Below are positions 17,912 to 27,613 of a stretch of DNA of 64,000 bases, in pieces. The DNA comes from Acidobacteriaceae bacterium (GTDB lineage: Bacteria > Acidobacteriota > Terriglobia > Terriglobales > Acidobacteriaceae), in assembly GCA_003131585.1 (NCBI GenBank), contig PKVW01000024.1:41073-105072 (forward strand). The letters run 5' to 3'. Made by a program: the position numbers and the translations under genes. Position 1 is the first letter of the stretch. Every line of letters begins with the position of its first letter. Below the pieces are notes generated by a model, which was not told where the DNA came from, made no database searches, and worked only from the letters and a program-made list of their open reading frames with translations.

Positions 17912-18563
17912 AAAGCGGGCGTCAGACACGCGCGTGCTAGTAGCGGAAGGCCCGCTCAACCGGGGCGGGCCTTCCGACTCATCGCGGCCACCCAAGCGGC
18001 CATTCAAGACCCACCCTCTTCCCTGTTTCAAAAATGTTCAAAAGTGCACAGATTCCAGTGCACCAGAAGGCGCATTCTTTCTTTAACCTCGGGGGAGGTG
18101 TAGCGTGGCCGCTTTTAACGACTGGAAGCAACGTCTTCTCGATTCCGCCGGGTCGGTCGCCGCCGCCGCGCCCGTGCGTCGCCTCGGGGACTTCGTACTC
18201 GAACTCTTCTGGAAAGACGGCTGCGAACCGACCATGAGCGGTCTGCTCGAATATGCCGAGGCCGGATTGTGCCGCCGCTACAACATCGTCGCCTCCGCAA
18301 CGCGCCCGTCGTTTCTGTCTCCGTCTCCGTCTCCGCCTTCCCCCTCGGAACCTGCCTCCGCCTCCGAGCGCTCAGCCTCAGAATTCTAACGATACGGCCC
18401 ATCGGTAACTTCGCTTCCCTGCCCGTTTGCCCTACAGTGGTTCCGGATACGAACCCCATGCTCTTTCCCCAAGAGCGCGGCAACTGCATACCCGGTCGAT
18501 GCCCGGCGCTTTTCAAAGATCCTTCCTTAGCGGGGACAAGTGCGCCCCAAATCCTTCCCATCA

Positions 18564-18952
18564 TGGCTGCAACTGATCTAGTTCCCTGCTTCTACACAGG
18601 GCAGGATTTTCGCTGGGAGCGTCCGACTGAATTCCGCCCGCGCGCCGAACTCCACCGGCTCAAAACATTGAAACTCGGCAGGTTCGACCAGCACGGGAAA
18701 ATCTTCCTGTTTTTCAAAGCGATTACACAGAAGATGCAGCGGTTCTTCGACGGGCCCCTCGGGACGGGCAACGTGCTTCCCTTCGCCAAAGTCCACAACT
18801 ACGGGGACAAACTCCACTACCAGATCCCCATGGCGGGCGATAAAACGGCATTTGCCCGGAGCCGATCGCGCAACATCCAAGTTTCCTCCCGCGTCCTGTT
18901 TTCCCAGCCCGGGATGCAGTGGCGGAATTACATCCGACCCGCCATCGCCTGA
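18564..18952 (+). CDS. Hypothetical phage protein
   Basis: MAATDLVPCFYTGQDFRWERPTEFRPRAELHRLKTLKLGRFDQHGKIFLFF. Confidence 0.4.
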
Positions 18953-18992
18953 TGTGCACTTCATCAAGCCTTTAATCTCACGCATCGACTCC

Positions 18993-19280
18993 ATGCACAA
19001 CGCCATAGACCACGCCAAAGCCGTCGGCACCTACAACGCGATGGACCGGTCCCGGCAGTATGAATCGGTCGACAACTCCGAACTGGTGCGTGCGGTCAAC
19101 GAGAGTTGGACCCGGATCCGGCGCCACGAGCGGGCCATGGGCTTGAAAGATAAAGAAATCGACAGCTTGACGAAGGCCGTCAGTCGGTACCGCATCGCCA
19201 ACATCGCCCTCACCTCGATCCTGACCGGCCTGGCCTGGGAAGGCGCAAAGGCTCTGGTTACCTACCTGGCGTACCGATGA
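18993..19280 (+). CDS. Hypothetical protein with C-terminal TM segment
   Basis: KEIDSLTKAVSRYRIANIALTSILTGLAWEGAKALVTYLAYR. Confidence 0.5.
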   Translation: MHNAIDHAKAVGTYNAMDRSRQYESVDNSELVRAVNESWTRIRRHERAMGLKDKEIDSLTKAVSRYRIANIALTSILTGLAWEGAKALVTYLAYR

Positions 19281-19292
19281 AAGACGGATGGG

Positions 19293-19469
19293 ATGGCTAA
19301 AGCCTTAGTGGCGCTGAATCCCGAGGAAGTGTATGTGATCGGCGCGGCCGGGTTCTGGCTGAAGCAGGCGCAACGAGCGGCCAGCGAGCGAAGAATCTTC
19401 GCCGCCTTGGAGCGCAAGTTCAGGGAGTGGACCGAGAGCGACGGGGACGTGAATAGCCTGGCGAGCTAG
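19293..19469 (+). CDS. Small hypothetical protein
   Basis: MAKALVALNPEEVYVIGAAGFWLKQAQRAASERRIFAALERKFREWTES; not in ORF track. Confidence 0.35.
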   Translation: MAKALVALNPEEVYVIGAAGFWLKQAQRAASERRIFAALERKFREWTESDGDVNSLAS

Positions 19470-19533
19470 GCTGCGCGTGCAACTCTACTAAAAACCTTTT
19501 GCCTTGGAAATATATCTCCGACGAGGCGGCAGC

Positions 19534-20175
19534 ATGAACGTCGCCCTCTATGCCCGCGTTTCCACCGACAAATGTGAGATCTGCGGCAAGAATCCCTCCT
19601 CGCACCACGAAGCCGGCGGACACCAGTTCCGCGGCCAGGATCCAGAAGTGCAGTTGCTGGAGCTGCGAGCCTGGTGCGTAGCCCAGAAGCACACCATCAT
19701 CCGCGAGTACGTGGACCGCGGCGTTTCCGGCACCAAAGCCTCCCGTCCCCAGCTCGATGAATTGATGGCGGATGCGACCAAGGGCTTGCGCGATATCCAG
19801 GCGGTCGCCGTCCTGCGCCTCGATCGTTTCGGTCGCAGCGTGCAGCACCTGCACAAGACCGTCGGCGACCTGCTCTCGGCCAAGGTGGATTTCGTTAGCG
19901 TCAAAGACAACTTCGATCTCACCACTCCCATGGGAAAGCTTTTGTTCGGCATCCTGGCGGTGTTCGCCGAGTTCGAGCGCAACGTCATCGCCGAGCGCAC
20001 CAAGGATGGCCTGAAGAAAGCCCGCACCGAGGGCCATATCCCGGGCCGCAAGATCGATCCGGTGAAAGGTCCTTCGAAGACGACGCTGTGGCGCCAGCAT
20101 GTCGGCGCCCGAGCCCTGGCGGCGGTCCTGGCCTGCGCCGTGATCATCGTGAGGCTCGGAAAGCTGCTCGGATGA
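19534..20175 (+). CDS. Serine recombinase (resolvase/invertase family) with Cys/His-rich insertion
   Basis: MNVALYARVSTDK...GQDPEVQLLELR; RLDRFGRS; FGILAVFAEFERNVIAERTKDGLKKAR. Confidence 0.88.
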   Translation: MNVALYARVSTDKCEICGKNPSSHHEAGGHQFRGQDPEVQLLELRAWCVAQKHTIIREYVDRGVSGTKASRPQLDELMADATKGLRDIQAVAVLRLDRFGRSVQHLHKTVGDLLSAKVDFVSVKDNFDLTTPMGKLLFGILAVFAEFERNVIAERTKDGLKKARTEGHIPGRKIDPVKGPSKTTLWRQHVGARALAAVLACAVIIVRLGKLLG

Positions 20176-20333
20176 GGTTCCCAACCCATACCTTTGGAAA
20201 CCCGCATCGCTCTGGCCGTTTCCATTCGGTCGTAAGGAAACATCAACGACTTACGAGGCATTGGAAACACCGTAAAGTCTTGAAAACACACGCCGAGTCA
20301 GCGCAAGTCGTTGGTTTCATAAGGGGTTAAGCG

Positions 20334-20657
20334 ATGAGGGAACGAATCTTAATCTGGCTTGCATGGCGGATGCCGAGGGGGCTGGTCTACTGGTGCGCCA
20401 TCCGCCTCATGGCTCATGCGACGGTGGGACGCTATTCCAACCAAGTAGTTCCGGAACTGACGGCGCTCGAAGCACTGAAGCGTTGGGACGACAACGATCC
20501 CGTCATGTGGAACCCCTACAACAAATGCGTTCAAGATCACCGCGACGGCACGATCCACCAAGAGCGCACCAACGCAGAACGCGAGTTGCGCGGCCTGCCG
20601 ACGCCATGGAGTCCCGCTCTTGCGGATGGCGAGATGCGACAACCGCCGCAATTCTGA
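20334..20657 (+). CDS. Hypothetical phage protein
   Basis: WLAWRMPRGLVYWCAIRLMAHATVGRYSNQVVPELTALEALKRW resembles a recurrent phage hypothetical family. Confidence 0.55.
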   Translation: MRERILIWLAWRMPRGLVYWCAIRLMAHATVGRYSNQVVPELTALEALKRWDDNDPVMWNPYNKCVQDHRDGTIHQERTNAERELRGLPTPWSPALADGEMRQPPQF

Positions 20658-20752
20658 TGACCCGCTTCTTCGACAACCGTCCCGCCTGGGGGCCTCTCTT
20701 GTTCGCCGCCCTTCTCCTCGCCGCCTCCATTCTGACCGCGAGGAACGGATGA
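20657..20752 (+). CDS. 31-aa single-TM microprotein
   Basis: MTRFFDNRPAWGPLLFAALLLAASILTARNG; ATG/TGA overlaps on both sides. Confidence 0.4.
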   Translation: MTRFFDNRPAWGPLLFAALLLAASILTARNG

Positions 20753-20982
20753 ACCCAGAAAGCCTCAACCCGGAGCATATCGAACTGCGCCGCAAGCTCT
20801 ACCACAACCACGGCGCACCCATCGTGTCGCGGCTGGCCCGCGCGCTTCCTCTCGCTACGCGCCGCGAACGGCGGAAACTGCTGCGACAAATTCAGAAACA
20901 AACGCCGCAAGCCGCGCCCGTGGCGGCTTCCACGCCAGTTGCATCATCCACTGAGCAAAATGCTGCGCAAATTCCCGCATAA
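20749..20982 (+). CDS. Hypothetical protein
   Basis: MNPESLNPEHIELRRKLYHNHGAPIVSRLARALPLATRRERRKLLRQIQ. Confidence 0.4.
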   Translation: MNPESLNPEHIELRRKLYHNHGAPIVSRLARALPLATRRERRKLLRQIQKQTPQAAPVAASTPVASSTEQNAAQIPA

Positions 20983-22750
20983 CTTCCGCTTGGCGGTTTT
21001 GGCCCTCTGCGGGCTTCTAACCCCGCAAATCTGCGCTCAGGTCGTCCCCGGTCCCGGATCCTCAGCCGGCCCTTCGAGTGTCATCTTGGGGCAGGTGCAG
21101 ACGGCGACCGGCGGCCCGGTCAACTACGGCGCGTTAACTTTCAGTCTCAGCCAGCCCGCCATCATCGCGGGAACCGCGACCATCGCCACCGAGCAAAGCG
21201 CCTGCTACACCAGCGCCCAGGGCAACGTGGTGGGGGTTCCTGACGCCCTTGCGAGTCCCGTCCTTTCCCTCGGCTACAGCAGCGCCGGGACGCTTGCGGC
21301 CGGCACCTACTACGTCGTTCTCTACTACATCGGAGCCGGCGGAGTGGGCGCGGTCTCGCCGGAGGCCAAGATCAACCTCAGCGGCATGGGCACGGTCTAC
21401 GTCAATGCGCCCGGGGTGCAGCCGAATTCCGCCACGGGTTACGGAGTGGCCATCAGCACCACCTCGGGCGGGGAAACCATCCAAGGCACGGTGACCGGCT
21501 GGACGCAGTACGCGCAAAGCGTGCCGCTCGTGACCGGAGCGACGCCGCAAGCCCTCAATACTAGCTTCTGCTCGGTTTATCTCAGCGACCAGCTCGTACC
21601 CACCGGAACTTATTACACCGTTAACTTGGTCAACAAGAACGGCAGCCAAATCTCCGGCTTCCCGCAGACTTGGTGTATGTATGGCGGGGCTGCGGCCACG
21701 ATCAACATCTCAAACGGTGCGCCCACCGGGAACTGTTCGACCAGTGGCGTCTTCTACCCGACTCCGATTTTCACCAACCCCCCGAACACTTTGGTGCAGT
21801 CGATCGCAAGCGGGCTGAATATCGGCGGGACACTGAATGTGCAGGGCAACGCCACCTTCAACGGCAACGCCAACTTCCTCGGGGGCACCGGCTTTTTCCT
21901 TTTCATTAATTCTGGTTCCATTGTCTCTACCGCCGCGAACCCAGCCGCCAGCGGCTTCCTGCGGCTGGCGCAAACCGATCAACTCAACTGGCGGAACGTC
22001 GCCCACAGCGCGGATGAAGGCTTCAGCGTGGATTTCTCCGACCGGCTGAATATCTCCCATGCCGGGGGCGTGGTGTTGACGGGAGCGAGTCCCAATCTTT
22101 TGTTCGGCGGCGTCACTAGCGGTTATACCGGTTTGTTTGGTTCCGGAACTCAGTTAAACCTCAAACTGGCCGACCAGAGCGCGCCTGCAACCTTGGGACT
22201 TGGAGCACTGTCTTTCACGGAAACCTCGGCTCCCCCTCCTTTCGTCGCGACCGATATCATCTACGGATCGCCCAATGATTTCATGTTGCATCAAGGGCTG
22301 CACGCGTTCTCGGGGGTGCAGCAGATCCCGGTCACGATTGCCGTCAGTCCCACTTACACGAACGCGACCACATCGTTCTCAAACATTCCTCCGGTGTTCT
22401 TTTACGCTGCCGCCTCGAACACCTACACGCTGACGTGTCAAATCACGTGGCAGGCATCTGCAGCAACGGCTGGCCCTCAGTTCAAGGTGCTAGTGCCCGC
22501 GGGCGCGACCGTCAGTCTCAACATGACCAGCGCAGTCACGGCGACCACAGGAACCTGGAAGTCCAGCGTCGGGACTGGTTCTCAGTCGGTCGCTAACACG
22601 GGCACGGTTACCGCCGCGACCGACTTTCCAGCCATTGTCACTGCCGGTGTGACGACGTCCACTACCGCTGGCAGCGTAGTGCTGCAAGCCGCCGCGAATG
22701 GTGCGGGCACTCTCACCGCCGAGCGCAACAGTTTTTGCGTCTATCAGTGA
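20960..22750 (+). CDS. Fiber/adhesin-like protein with N-terminal signal peptide
   Basis: MLRKFPHNFRLAVLALCGLLTPQICAQ signal; Gly/Thr/Ser-rich beta-type repeats. Confidence 0.6.
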   Translation: MLRKFPHNFRLAVLALCGLLTPQICAQVVPGPGSSAGPSSVILGQVQTATGGPVNYGALTFSLSQPAIIAGTATIATEQSACYTSAQGNVVGVPDALASPVLSLGYSSAGTLAAGTYYVVLYYIGAGGVGAVSPEAKINLSGMGTVYVNAPGVQPNSATGYGVAISTTSGGETIQGTVTGWTQYAQSVPLVTGATPQALNTSFCSVYLSDQLVPTGTYYTVNLVNKNGSQISGFPQTWCMYGGAAATINISNGAPTGNCSTSGVFYPTPIFTNPPNTLVQSIASGLNIGGTLNVQGNATFNGNANFLGGTGFFLFINSGSIVSTAANPAASGFLRLAQTDQLNWRNVAHSADEGFSVDFSDRLNISHAGGVVLTGASPNLLFGGVTSGYTGLFGSGTQLNLKLADQSAPATLGLGALSFTETSAPPPFVATDIIYGSPNDFMLHQGLHAFSGVQQIPVTIAVSPTYTNATTSFSNIPPVFFYAAASNTYTLTCQITWQASAATAGPQFKVLVPAGATVSLNMTSAVTATTGTWKSSVGTGSQSVANTGTVTAATDFPAIVTAGVTTSTTAGSVVLQAAANGAGTLTAERNSFCVYQ

Positions 22751-22862
22751 TGGTCAAATCAGCGACGATCAGGGTCCAATGGATTTCCGTCGCGTTTCTT
22801 CCGTTCGCACTGTGCAACTAGATTCCGGAATTCATTACTTCCAACTCAGGAGCAAACACCCA

Positions 22863-24521
22863 ATGAAACCACGTCGGATCGTAACCTCACTGCTGGCGCT
22901 CGTCATCGTACTCTCGACGGCTCTGGCATTCTCGCAAAGCGGCGGCGGCTACAACGCGAACTCGAGCGCCGGAAACTACGGGCTAAGCGCGTGGGCCATC
23001 GACAACCAGCGCGTCGCCAGCCAGTTCAACTACAACATCCCTTCCACCTTCAATTCGGGAATGGGCGGGACTTACACCTTCCCGGCGGAAGCCTGCTTCG
23101 AGGCGGTCCATGCCGGAGTGCGCGGCGTCCAGCCGTTCAACGCCAATGCCAGCGTCAACATCATCGATGCAGTTTCGGCGAACACGGAAACCGTGACTGA
23201 GACGGCGCCGACCCTCACCAGCTCAACCTGCACCATCAACATGAGCCCGGCGAACTCGCACTACAGCTTCAATCTGCGTTCCGGCACGTGCGGACTGCGC
23301 GAGGCGTTGAACGATCTCGGCGGAAAAGCGGGCACGGTGATCGTTGACCAAAAGTTCTATGACGATGGCTGCACCGCTGCGACCATCACGACGGCGGCCA
23401 CTGTGGGCGGCACGCTGCAAGCCAACCAGCTCATTAACGATATTTCAGGGACTGGCCCAGCGTGGTATAACCTGCAGCCCTCGACGCTCACGGCTTTGGC
23501 CGTACCGACGGCCAGCGCGAACCTGACTTGCGCCGCGACCGCAGGCTTGGTTTGTCAGTCGGCCACCACCGGCGGCACCTGGCCGAACAGCGCGGAGGTT
23601 GCAGGCGACATCTACATCGACGCGCTCGGCGGTTGGAGTGTGGCTTCCGTTACTCACACCCTGACTCCCAGCGCTTCCGGCACCAACGTGCTGCAGTACA
23701 ACTCGCCAGCAGCTTCGACCGGCGCCTATGGGTGGCTCCCTTGGGGAGGGTTGACCTACAACAGCGCCGCCTATGTCCTGCCAGTAACGGCTTCAAACTG
23801 CACGCTCTCGACCACCTTCACCGCCTATCCGGTTTGCGCGATTGGATCCGCGGCCACCATGTTGGGCCCGGTGACTACGACCTCGCTGATCCCCCAATCT
23901 GGCGGAATCGCGGCGGCCTACAATCCCAACCCGCAAAGCCACACCACCTTTGCCTATCGACCGAGCCAGCGGCCAGGCTATGGGTTTCAGTTGAACTACG
24001 GGCCGTTTACGGCGACTCCCGCCTTGACTGCTGGGCAGCTTGGCGTAGTAGGAACCGTGCAGTTGCCCACTGGCTTCCTGCAGAACCTGGGAATCGGCGG
24101 CACCGTCCGCTTCTCCTTCGACGTGACGGCCACACCTTCGACGGGCGGCACCGCTACCGGCATCGACGTGGAAATCGGCGACATCACCGACTTCTCTACC
24201 GGAACGCCTTTGATCATCTGCAAACTTGCCGGCGACATCACCGCCACTGGCACGGCTGCGATCAAGTACCACGAGGAATGCGACTGGACCGTAAACGCCA
24301 TTGGCACAACCGGCACCATCATGCCGGGCGGCTTTGGCATTGAGCAGGTGAGCGCTCAGGGGACCATCGGCAACCCCTACATCGAAGGCTCGACCGCAGC
24401 CATCACCGCGGACGTGCTCGATCAGGACGCTGTGTTCTTCGTATTCCTGCAGACCAGCGGCGCTGAAAGCACGACCCCACCGCAAATGCAGGATCTGAAA
24501 ATCGAAGTGCTCAACAACTAG
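22863..24521 (+). CDS. Fiber/adhesin-like protein with signal peptide
   Basis: MKPRRIVTSLLALVIVLSTALAFSQ signal; beta-rich Gly/Thr composition. Confidence 0.6.
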   Translation: MKPRRIVTSLLALVIVLSTALAFSQSGGGYNANSSAGNYGLSAWAIDNQRVASQFNYNIPSTFNSGMGGTYTFPAEACFEAVHAGVRGVQPFNANASVNIIDAVSANTETVTETAPTLTSSTCTINMSPANSHYSFNLRSGTCGLREALNDLGGKAGTVIVDQKFYDDGCTAATITTAATVGGTLQANQLINDISGTGPAWYNLQPSTLTALAVPTASANLTCAATAGLVCQSATTGGTWPNSAEVAGDIYIDALGGWSVASVTHTLTPSASGTNVLQYNSPAASTGAYGWLPWGGLTYNSAAYVLPVTASNCTLSTTFTAYPVCAIGSAATMLGPVTTTSLIPQSGGIAAAYNPNPQSHTTFAYRPSQRPGYGFQLNYGPFTATPALTAGQLGVVGTVQLPTGFLQNLGIGGTVRFSFDVTATPSTGGTATGIDVEIGDITDFSTGTPLIICKLAGDITATGTAAIKYHEECDWTVNAIGTTGTIMPGGFGIEQVSAQGTIGNPYIEGSTAAITADVLDQDAVFFVFLQTSGAESTTPPQMQDLKIEVLNN

Positions 24522-24675
24522 CTTCAATCACTAACAAGCAGGCTTTCCTTTGGGCCACGGGAAGAGCTGGAGTGCGGGGCCGGCTCCAGCCAGTTTGCCT
24601 TTAGCGCCGATTTCCGCGACCCCTTTCGGCGTGAGATGGCGCTGTGGTCCAAAGCGGCCCCACTCCCTTTCCTTC

Positions 24676-25059
24676 ATGTCAAAAGAAGTTCACGCCGTCG
24701 ATCTGGACTGCACTCTGGCCCACTACCAAACGGGTGACCTGGAGAAGTATGGCCCGCAGAAGATCGGCTCTGCCGTCGAGGAGATGGTCAAGAAAGTGAA
24801 AGCCTGGCGCGCGGCGGGCGAGGAAGTCTTCATCTTTACGGCGCGGGTCAATCCGGGCGATGACACTTTCAAGGAAGGGATGAACGCCACGCTGTCCTAT
24901 CTCGCGATCGCGGCCTGGTGTAAGGCGCATTTGGGGGAAATCCTCCCCATCACCCACGAGAAGAGTAAACGCTTCAGCGTCATCCACGACGACCGCGCCG
25001 ACCAAGTGATTCCGAACACCGGAGTGTCGGTGACTGAACTGATGGGAGCCACGAAATGA
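24676..25059 (+). CDS. HAD-superfamily phosphatase-like protein
   Basis: HAVDLDCTLAHY (DxDxT motif I); EVFIFTARVN (motif II); FSVIHDDRADQVI (late acidic motif). Confidence 0.7.
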   Translation: MSKEVHAVDLDCTLAHYQTGDLEKYGPQKIGSAVEEMVKKVKAWRAAGEEVFIFTARVNPGDDTFKEGMNATLSYLAIAAWCKAHLGEILPITHEKSKRFSVIHDDRADQVIPNTGVSVTELMGATK

Positions 25060-25247
25060 GCCCAATCGGAAAGTATTTCAAAGGCAAGGGCCGCGAGGTC
25101 ATGCAAAAGATGCAGGACCACTACGGCGAGAAAAAAGGCGAATCCGTGTTCCACGCCACCGCCAACAAGAATCCCGACATGTTGCCCACGGGCGAAGCGC
25201 CGCCGAAGCGGAAGTCGATTGGCCAGCGCATCGCGGAGAGGGGGTAG
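25056..25247 (+). CDS. Hypothetical small phage protein
   Basis: GKYFKGKGREVMQKMQDHYGEKKGESVFHATANKNPD. Confidence 0.5.
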   Translation: MSPIGKYFKGKGREVMQKMQDHYGEKKGESVFHATANKNPDMLPTGEAPPKRKSIGQRIAERG

Positions 25248-25252
25248 GGGAA

Positions 25253-25606
25253 ATGGCGCAACGCGAACGTTTGATCGCGCTCAACGGCAATGCTGGAGCG
25301 TTTGTCACCATCGCAGCCACCGGGCCGACTCGAGGCATAGAGTTCATGGAAGACGAAGGCACCGCGCCCCAAGGCATCCAGTTTTCGAGCTTTGTGGACA
25401 ACTTCGTCGCTTTGAACACAGTGTCGTTTGGCTCGGAGCCGATTCAGATCCCGAACTTCCACAGGGTAGGGGATCGCGGGCCGCTGCTCGGAATGAATGC
25501 CCAGAATACGGTGGGCACGCCCAACTACCGGGCGGCCGACAACCTGATCAAAGCCCGCTCGAACACCGCCACCGCAACCACGTTGCGCTTCATCGAGTAC
25601 GACTAA
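25253..25606 (+). CDS. Hypothetical structural-type protein
   Basis: MAQRERLIALNGNAGAFVTIAATGPTRGIEFMEDEG... Confidence 0.45.
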   Translation: MAQRERLIALNGNAGAFVTIAATGPTRGIEFMEDEGTAPQGIQFSSFVDNFVALNTVSFGSEPIQIPNFHRVGDRGPLLGMNAQNTVGTPNYRAADNLIKARSNTATATTLRFIEYD

Positions 25607-25608
25607 AT

Positions 25609-26943
25609 ATGAGACCCAGGCTCCTTATTGCCGTCTTCCTGTTGCTCACGCTGGCTGCCTTCAGCCAGTCCAGTAATGGCTCCCGCGGCTCGATTACCGT
25701 ACAAAACAACGGCAGCGCCGTAGGCACAGCCAGCGGCGGAGTGACGCTCAATCTGGTCTCGGGATGCACCGCCACGCAGAGTGGCAGTATTTTCGCCCTC
25801 ACCTGTACCGGCGCGGGTTCTGGTAGCAACGTGACCGTAGCCGGAGGCAGCAATCTGGCGACGGCGAATTTCAACGCCGCTACTCCGGCCGCGCAATCGA
25901 ACTTTCTGAATTGCACTTTCCAGACCTCGACCACGAATGTCAGTCTGGAATGCCCCAGTGGGACCAGCAGCTCGACGTTCGCTCTGGGCAATGTCCTTGC
26001 GAATTTAAGCAGCGATTGCACGGCGACGTCCGCGGGCGTCATCACCTGCACCAAGATCGGGGGCACGACTCCGGGCGGGACGTGTACGAATCAGGCCGTG
26101 ACCGCAGTGAGCGCTTCGGCGGTTCCCACCTGCACGACAATCACCTCGGCGTATGTGGATTCGTCGATTGCGCCCGTGGCTTCGCCTGGACTGACTGGCA
26201 CCCCGACCGCGCCGACCGCGGCGGCGAACACTAACACGACGCAAGTCGCAACCACGGCATTTGTTCTCGGGCAAACATTACCGCAGAATCTCTACGCCGC
26301 CGATACCGGGGCGGTCAACGCCTACGTCGTTACCTTAGCGCCGCCCATGACCGGCCCAGCCACCGGGAGCTATGGCTGCTTCAAGGCTTCCGCTGCAAGC
26401 ACGACCACAAACCCCACCGTGAACTTTAGCGGGTTGGGTGCGAAAACGATTGTTCGGTTCGCTGGCGGCCTTATCGCTCCGGGAGACATCGGGACCAACG
26501 AACCCGCCTGCATGATTTATGACGGGGCGAATTTCGACCTACTGAATCCGCAGGCCATTACCGGCACCGGAAGAATCCCCTTGCAAACCGCCCCGACATT
26601 CCTAACCTCAATCACAACTCCGGCGCTCTTAACGACTACAAATTGTTCCAGCAGCGCCTCTCCCGCCGTGTGTGCGGCGGCGGCAGCAGGTAGCGTGGCC
26701 CTGCCAACCGGAACCAATCCGACATTGGTAGTCAACACGACCGCAGTCACGGCCAACAGTCAGATCCTGTTAAGCGTGGATGAGAGTCTAGGAACGAAAT
26801 TAAGCGTCACCTGTAACACCACACTTTCCACGCTCCTGAATCCAGTGGTCACGGCGCGAACCGGGGGGACGTCTTTCACCTTCACCATCGGCGCGGTCAT
26901 TGCGAGCAATCCGGCCTGCGTGAGCTACTTCATCGTCAACTAA
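25609..26943 (+). CDS. Fiber/adhesin-like protein with signal peptide
   Basis: MRPRLLIAVFLLLTLAAFSQ signal; Thr/Ala/Gly-rich beta repeats. Confidence 0.6.
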   Translation: MRPRLLIAVFLLLTLAAFSQSSNGSRGSITVQNNGSAVGTASGGVTLNLVSGCTATQSGSIFALTCTGAGSGSNVTVAGGSNLATANFNAATPAAQSNFLNCTFQTSTTNVSLECPSGTSSSTFALGNVLANLSSDCTATSAGVITCTKIGGTTPGGTCTNQAVTAVSASAVPTCTTITSAYVDSSIAPVASPGLTGTPTAPTAAANTNTTQVATTAFVLGQTLPQNLYAADTGAVNAYVVTLAPPMTGPATGSYGCFKASAASTTTNPTVNFSGLGAKTIVRFAGGLIAPGDIGTNEPACMIYDGANFDLLNPQAITGTGRIPLQTAPTFLTSITTPALLTTTNCSSSASPAVCAAAAAGSVALPTGTNPTLVVNTTAVTANSQILLSVDESLGTKLSVTCNTTLSTLLNPVVTARTGGTSFTFTIGAVIASNPACVSYFIVN

Positions 26944-27291
26944 CTTCGCAAAACTCCATGGACTTGCGTCTCATGTTTCGCTCCGACCACGAAGAGATGG
27001 TGGCGGAGCTGCGCGAGCAGATCGTGGAGTTGAAAACGCGGCTTCATCCGCCGGCGCCACCAGAAGCGCAACCACAACCCGAAAGACCTGTGCCTTCCCT
27101 CGATGAGTTCGAAGCCGCAAGGGCCGCAACCAAAGCCAGATTGCGCTCAGTCATGCGTACTCGTCCCTCCTTACTGGGACGGGAAATGCAGCGGGTGAAA
27201 GTCGAAGACGAGATGGAGAAGCGGAGACGGGCGCACGGCACCCACCCGGCGCAGGTGATGTTTGAGGCGGCGAAGCAAGGGGTTTCCTAGA

Positions 27292-27609
27292 TTGAAGTTT
27301 CGTAAAAAGCCCGTCGTCGTCGAGGCCGTTCAATTGACTTGGGCGACATGGAATGAGATTTGCGATTTCGTTCCGAAGCCGTGGTTCGTGCGAGGCGTGT
27401 GGCTGGATGGGGACGGCCTCCCGCTGCCAGAAAACAAGACGAACATGATCGCGGGAGGTAACTCCGGACTCGGGCTGCTCATGCACACGCTAGAGAGTGA
27501 AGAGTTTCTCGCGCGAGGAGACGACTGGATCATCAAGGGTGTGAACGGCGAATTCTATCCCTGCAAGCCGGACATCTTCGCGGCGACTTACGAAGCGGTA
27601 ACGACTTAA
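27292..27609 (+). CDS. Phage hypothetical (KFRKKPVVVEA family-like)
   Basis: Probable TTG start; LKFRKKPVVVEAVQLTW...GVNGEFYPCKPDIFAATYEAV. Confidence 0.55.
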   Translation: MKFRKKPVVVEAVQLTWATWNEICDFVPKPWFVRGVWLDGDGLPLPENKTNMIAGGNSGLGLLMHTLESEEFLARGDDWIIKGVNGEFYPCKPDIFAATYEAVTT

Positions 27610-27613
27610 CTTC

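Noticed and set aside
18315-18332. GTCTCC x3 short tandem repeat
   Set aside because: Too short and in a Ser/Pro-rich tail; no evidence for variation.
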